A stretch of 64,000 nucleotides of DNA, from the NCBI RefSeq assembly GCF_020985305.1, contig NZ_CP087588.1, positions 868,001-932,000 of the forward strand, in the 5' to 3' direction. Each line of letters starts with the position of its first letter. The stretch's first letter is position 1. The notes beneath the pieces are model-generated. The model did not search any database. It was not told the origin of the DNA and saw only the letters and a list, made by a program, of their open reading frames with translations. The stretch comes from Croceicoccus sp. Ery15 (GTDB taxonomy: Bacteria; Pseudomonadota; Alphaproteobacteria; Sphingomonadales; Sphingomonadaceae). Shown piece by piece: positions 61,787 to 64,000 of the stretch. A program made the position numbers and the translations under genes.

Positions 61787-61873
61787 GCCCGTCCGTTGCT
61801 GCCACATCTGAAGGGTGATTGGCAAACCCGTCCCTGTTAATGCGGGGCAGCGATTGGTGTTCCGCCAGTAGCC

Positions 61874-64000
61874 CTACTGCGCCTTTCCGTAACCTCCGCC
61901 GCCGGGTGTGCGGATCTCGATCGCGTCGCCCGGCTGCATCGTCACGCCCGCGCAGGCAGCCAGCTTTTCCCGCGTACCGTCGGCACGGATCACGGTATTC
62001 TCACCGATCGCTCCGTCCTTGCCTCCACCCAGTCCAAAGGGCGGTACGCGGCGGCGGTTCGATAATATTCCCGCTTCCATCGGCTCGCGGAAACGAATGC
62101 GCCTGACGATTCCGTCGCCGCCGCGCCATTGCCCTTCGCCGCCGGAACCGCGCCGGATCGCGAATTCCTGCAGCACCACGGGAAAGCGGCTTTCCAGTAT
62201 TTCGGGATCGGTCAGGCGTGAATTGGTCATGTGCGTCTGCACCGCGTCGGCGCCGTCAAACCCGCCATCGGGCAGCGGGCCAGCGCCAGATCCGCCAGCA
62301 ATCGTCTCGTAATACTGGTAATTCTCGTTCCCGAAGGTGAGATTGTTCATCGTCCCCTGCGCGCCCGCCATTGCGTCCAAAGCGCCGAAAATCGTGTCGG
62401 TGACGACCTGGCTGGTTTCGACATTGCCTGCCACCACGGCAGCAGGCGATTGCGGGTTCAGCATCGACCCTTCGGGCACGACCAGTCGGACCGGCGCAAG
62501 GCACCCCTCGTTCATCGGCACATCGCCGTCGATCATGGTGCGGATCGCGTAAAGGACGGCGGCCTTCACAATCGGCAGCGGCGCATTGAAATTCCCTGCA
62601 TGCTGGGGGCTGGTGCCGGTGAAATCGAACACAGCCTCGCCCTTGGCGCGGTCGATGGCGACAGCCAGCCGGATGACCGATCCGTCATCCATTTCATAGG
62701 CGAATGCACCATCATGCAGCCTGCCCAGCAAGACGCGAACGGCTTCCTCCGCCTGCGCCATGACATGCCCCATATAGGCATCGACCACGGCGCGCGATTG
62801 CGCTTTGGCCAGCCGGTTCAGCTCGCTCGCTCCCTTGATACAGGCGGCAAGCTGGGCTTTCAGATCGGCAATGTTGCGATCGGGATCGCGCGCCGGATGC
62901 GGGCCGGTGCCCAGCATGCTGCGCATGCCCGCCTCCAGAAAACGCCCTTCGTCGACCAGCAGCACATTATCCAGCAATATGCCTTCGTCTTCGACGCTGG
63001 TGCTGGATGCGGGCATGGAGCCCGGCGCGATGCCGCCAATGTCCGCATGGTGCCCGCGCGCCGCAGCCCACCACGCGGGCGCGCTGTCGTCGCCATCGGC
63101 AAATACCGGCAGCACGACGGTTATATCGGGCAGATGGGTGCCGCCGTCATACGGAGCGTTAAGCGCATAGGCATCGCCCTTGCGGATGCCGCGCCCGTCC
63201 GCGCCGCGCCGCCGTGCCACGGTGCGAACGCTTTCGCCCATAGAGCCCAGATGCACCGGCATATGCGGCGCATTGGCGATCAGATTACCCTGACCGTCGA
63301 ATATGGCGCAGGAAAAATCGAGCCGTTCCCGTATGTTGACCGAGCTGGCGCTGGCCTGCAGCGCTGCGCCCATTTCCTCGGCAATGCCCATGAACAGCGC
63401 GCCCATGATGGCGGTTCGCACCGGATCGCGCGCGGTGGAGGCGGCCTGTCTGGTGACATTGCCGGTCCGGCGCAGGATCAGATTGCCAATGGTGTCGACC
63501 GTCAGGCTCCAGCCCGGTTCGACCACGATGGTCGAGACATCGTCGACCACCAGAGCGGGGCCGGTCGCGGTAAAACCGGCAGCCAGACCGGCGCGGCGGA
63601 AAAGCGGAATGCGGCGGGTTTGACCGGCCAGATGGCTTTCCACCATCGCGGCAGGATCGGCTGACCGGTCGGGCAAGGGCAGGGGCGGCCCGTCACGCCG
63701 CTGCGAGCGATGGATCGCCTCTACGCGTGCGGTGGCGACCATGATCGCGCCTTCGGGCTCGAAACCGAACCGCTCGCGCCAACCGGAGCGGAAGCGGGTT
63801 TTCATTTCGTTCAACGAGAGGAGGGGGATTTCCAGCGTGTTTTCGGTTCCGGCAGGCCGCAGTTGCAAGCTGTGCTCGACCGTAATTCCGGCGCTCTCGA
63901 TACCCTGATCGGCCAGTTCGCTGCGGGCTTCCCGCGCCAGAATACCGGCCTGTTCCGTGATCTCGGCCTCGTTATGCGCAGTCAGTTCCACGGCCATGCT
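61874..64000 (-). CDS. 5-oxoprolinase / hydantoinase B family protein (3' part)
   Basis: At least 707 residues, open to the window edge, so the N-terminal part is missing. From about residue 185 the HyuB domain is clear: TRDPVRTAIMGALFMGIAEEMGAALQASASSVNIRERLDFSCAIFD, NAPYDGGTHLPDITVVLPVF, ARGHHADIGGIAPGSMP, and the end FPVVLQEFAIRRGSGGEGQWRGGDGIVRRIRF. The preceding stretch (LAGQTRRIPLFRRAGL...GPALVVDDVSTIVVEPGWSLTVDTIGNLIL) is the end of a HyuA domain, so the full gene is probably a fused ATP-dependent 5-oxoprolinase or N-methylhydantoinase. An internal ATG near 63997 is not the true start. Confidence 0.87.
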   Translation of the reverse strand, partial: SMAVELTAHNEAEITEQAGILAREARSELADQGIESAGITVEHSLQLRPAGTENTLEIPLLSLNEMKTRFRSGWRERFGFEPEGAIMVATARVEAIHRSQRRDGPPLPLPDRSADPAAMVESHLAGQTRRIPLFRRAGLAAGFTATGPALVVDDVSTIVVEPGWSLTVDTIGNLILRRTGNVTRQAASTARDPVRTAIMGALFMGIAEEMGAALQASASSVNIRERLDFSCAIFDGQGNLIANAPHMPVHLGSMGESVRTVARRRGADGRGIRKGDAYALNAPYDGGTHLPDITVVLPVFADGDDSAPAWWAAARGHHADIGGIAPGSMPASSTSVEDEGILLDNVLLVDEGRFLEAGMRSMLGTGPHPARDPDRNIADLKAQLAACIKGASELNRLAKAQSRAVVDAYMGHVMAQAEEAVRVLLGRLHDGAFAYEMDDGSVIRLAVAIDRAKGEAVFDFTGTSPQHAGNFNAPLPIVKAAVLYAIRTMIDGDVPMNEGCLAPVRLVVPEGSMLNPQSPAAVVAGNVETSQVVTDTIFGALDAMAGAQGTMNNLTFGNENYQYYETIAGGSGAGPLPDGGFDGADAVQTHMTNSRLTDPEILESRFPVVLQEFAIRRGSGGEGQWRGGDGIVRRIRFREPMEAGILSNRRRVPPFGLGGGKDGAIGENTVIRADGTREKLAACAGVTMQPGDAIEIRTPGGGGYGKAQ

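Noticed and set aside
60419..61840. Long Arg/Gln/Asp-rich frame antisense to the antiporter
   Set aside because: Low-complexity mirror of membrane-segment codons; no motif.

Overview
The window reads as chromosomal DNA of a high-GC alphaproteobacterium of the order Sphingomonadales (Sphingomonadaceae/Erythrobacteraceae type). This is inferred from gene order (yqeY-dnaG-rpoD, rpiB-glyA-nrdR, ilvB-ilvH-ilvC next to leuA, xseB-ispA), from the small DUF4170, DUF4242 and Excalibur proteins, and from the acidic insert in RpoD. No rRNA, tRNA, CRISPR array, insertion sequence or prophage was seen. The window is gene-dense and mostly housekeeping, with a few accessory islands.

Layout. 1-1.9 kb: small exported proteins (glycine-zipper lipoprotein, DUF4168, NTF2-like lipoprotein). 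2.0-4.2 kb: trehalose synthesis (otsB-otsA). 4.3-9.8 kb: a compact RiPP cluster of the lasso-peptide/HPr-kinase type, all on the minus strand: HPr-kinase homologue, a 43-codon precursor found here by hand, a doubtful small ORF, a PqqD-like recognition protein, a B2 transglutaminase-like protease, an asparagine-synthetase-like cyclase and a nucleotidyltransferase. 9.8-13.7 kb: recJ, a flavodoxin-like protein, a DUF4261-like protein and an AHH nuclease. 13.7-20 kb: branched-chain amino acid synthesis (leuA with a Leu-rich leader peptide, a YceI protein, ilvC, ilvH, ilvB). 20-28 kb: miaA, serB, purL, xseB, ispA, coaD, a cyclophilin, queA. 28-34 kb: an ABC-2 exporter, a DUF481 outer-membrane protein, a TSUP permease, tgt, rpsD. 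34-38 kb: chorismate mutase, DUF4242, trmJ-like, nrdR, glyA, rpiB. 38-43 kb: rpoD, dnaG, yqeY. 43-48.4 kb: carA, a small lipoprotein gene wedged between the two carbamoyl-phosphate synthetase genes, carB, greA. 48.4-50.8 kb: DUF4170 and four small membrane-associated proteins resembling the E. coli yqjDEK set. 51-56.5 kb: eno, an M13 metallopeptidase homologue that has lost its zinc ligands, ribH and an HTH-RibB-degenerate-GCHII fusion. 56.6-64 kb: a 24-codon ORF with a strong ribosome-binding site and terminator, a CtrA-like box, a CHASE2-EAL protein, an OmpA-like lipoprotein, a cation/proton antiporter and the 3' part of a 5-oxoprolinase/HyuB gene cut by the window edge.

Best leads. First, the RiPP cluster: its precursor has the leader signature of kinase-type lasso clusters and a C-terminal serine, but its core does not fit the usual macrolactam rules. 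Second, the M13 pseudopeptidase, whose three zinc ligands are each one A-to-G transition from the canonical codon. Third, the 24-codon ORF behind an exact TTAA-N7-TTAAC box. Fourth, the leuA leader peptide. All functional statements are homology judgements made by reading; no database search was run.
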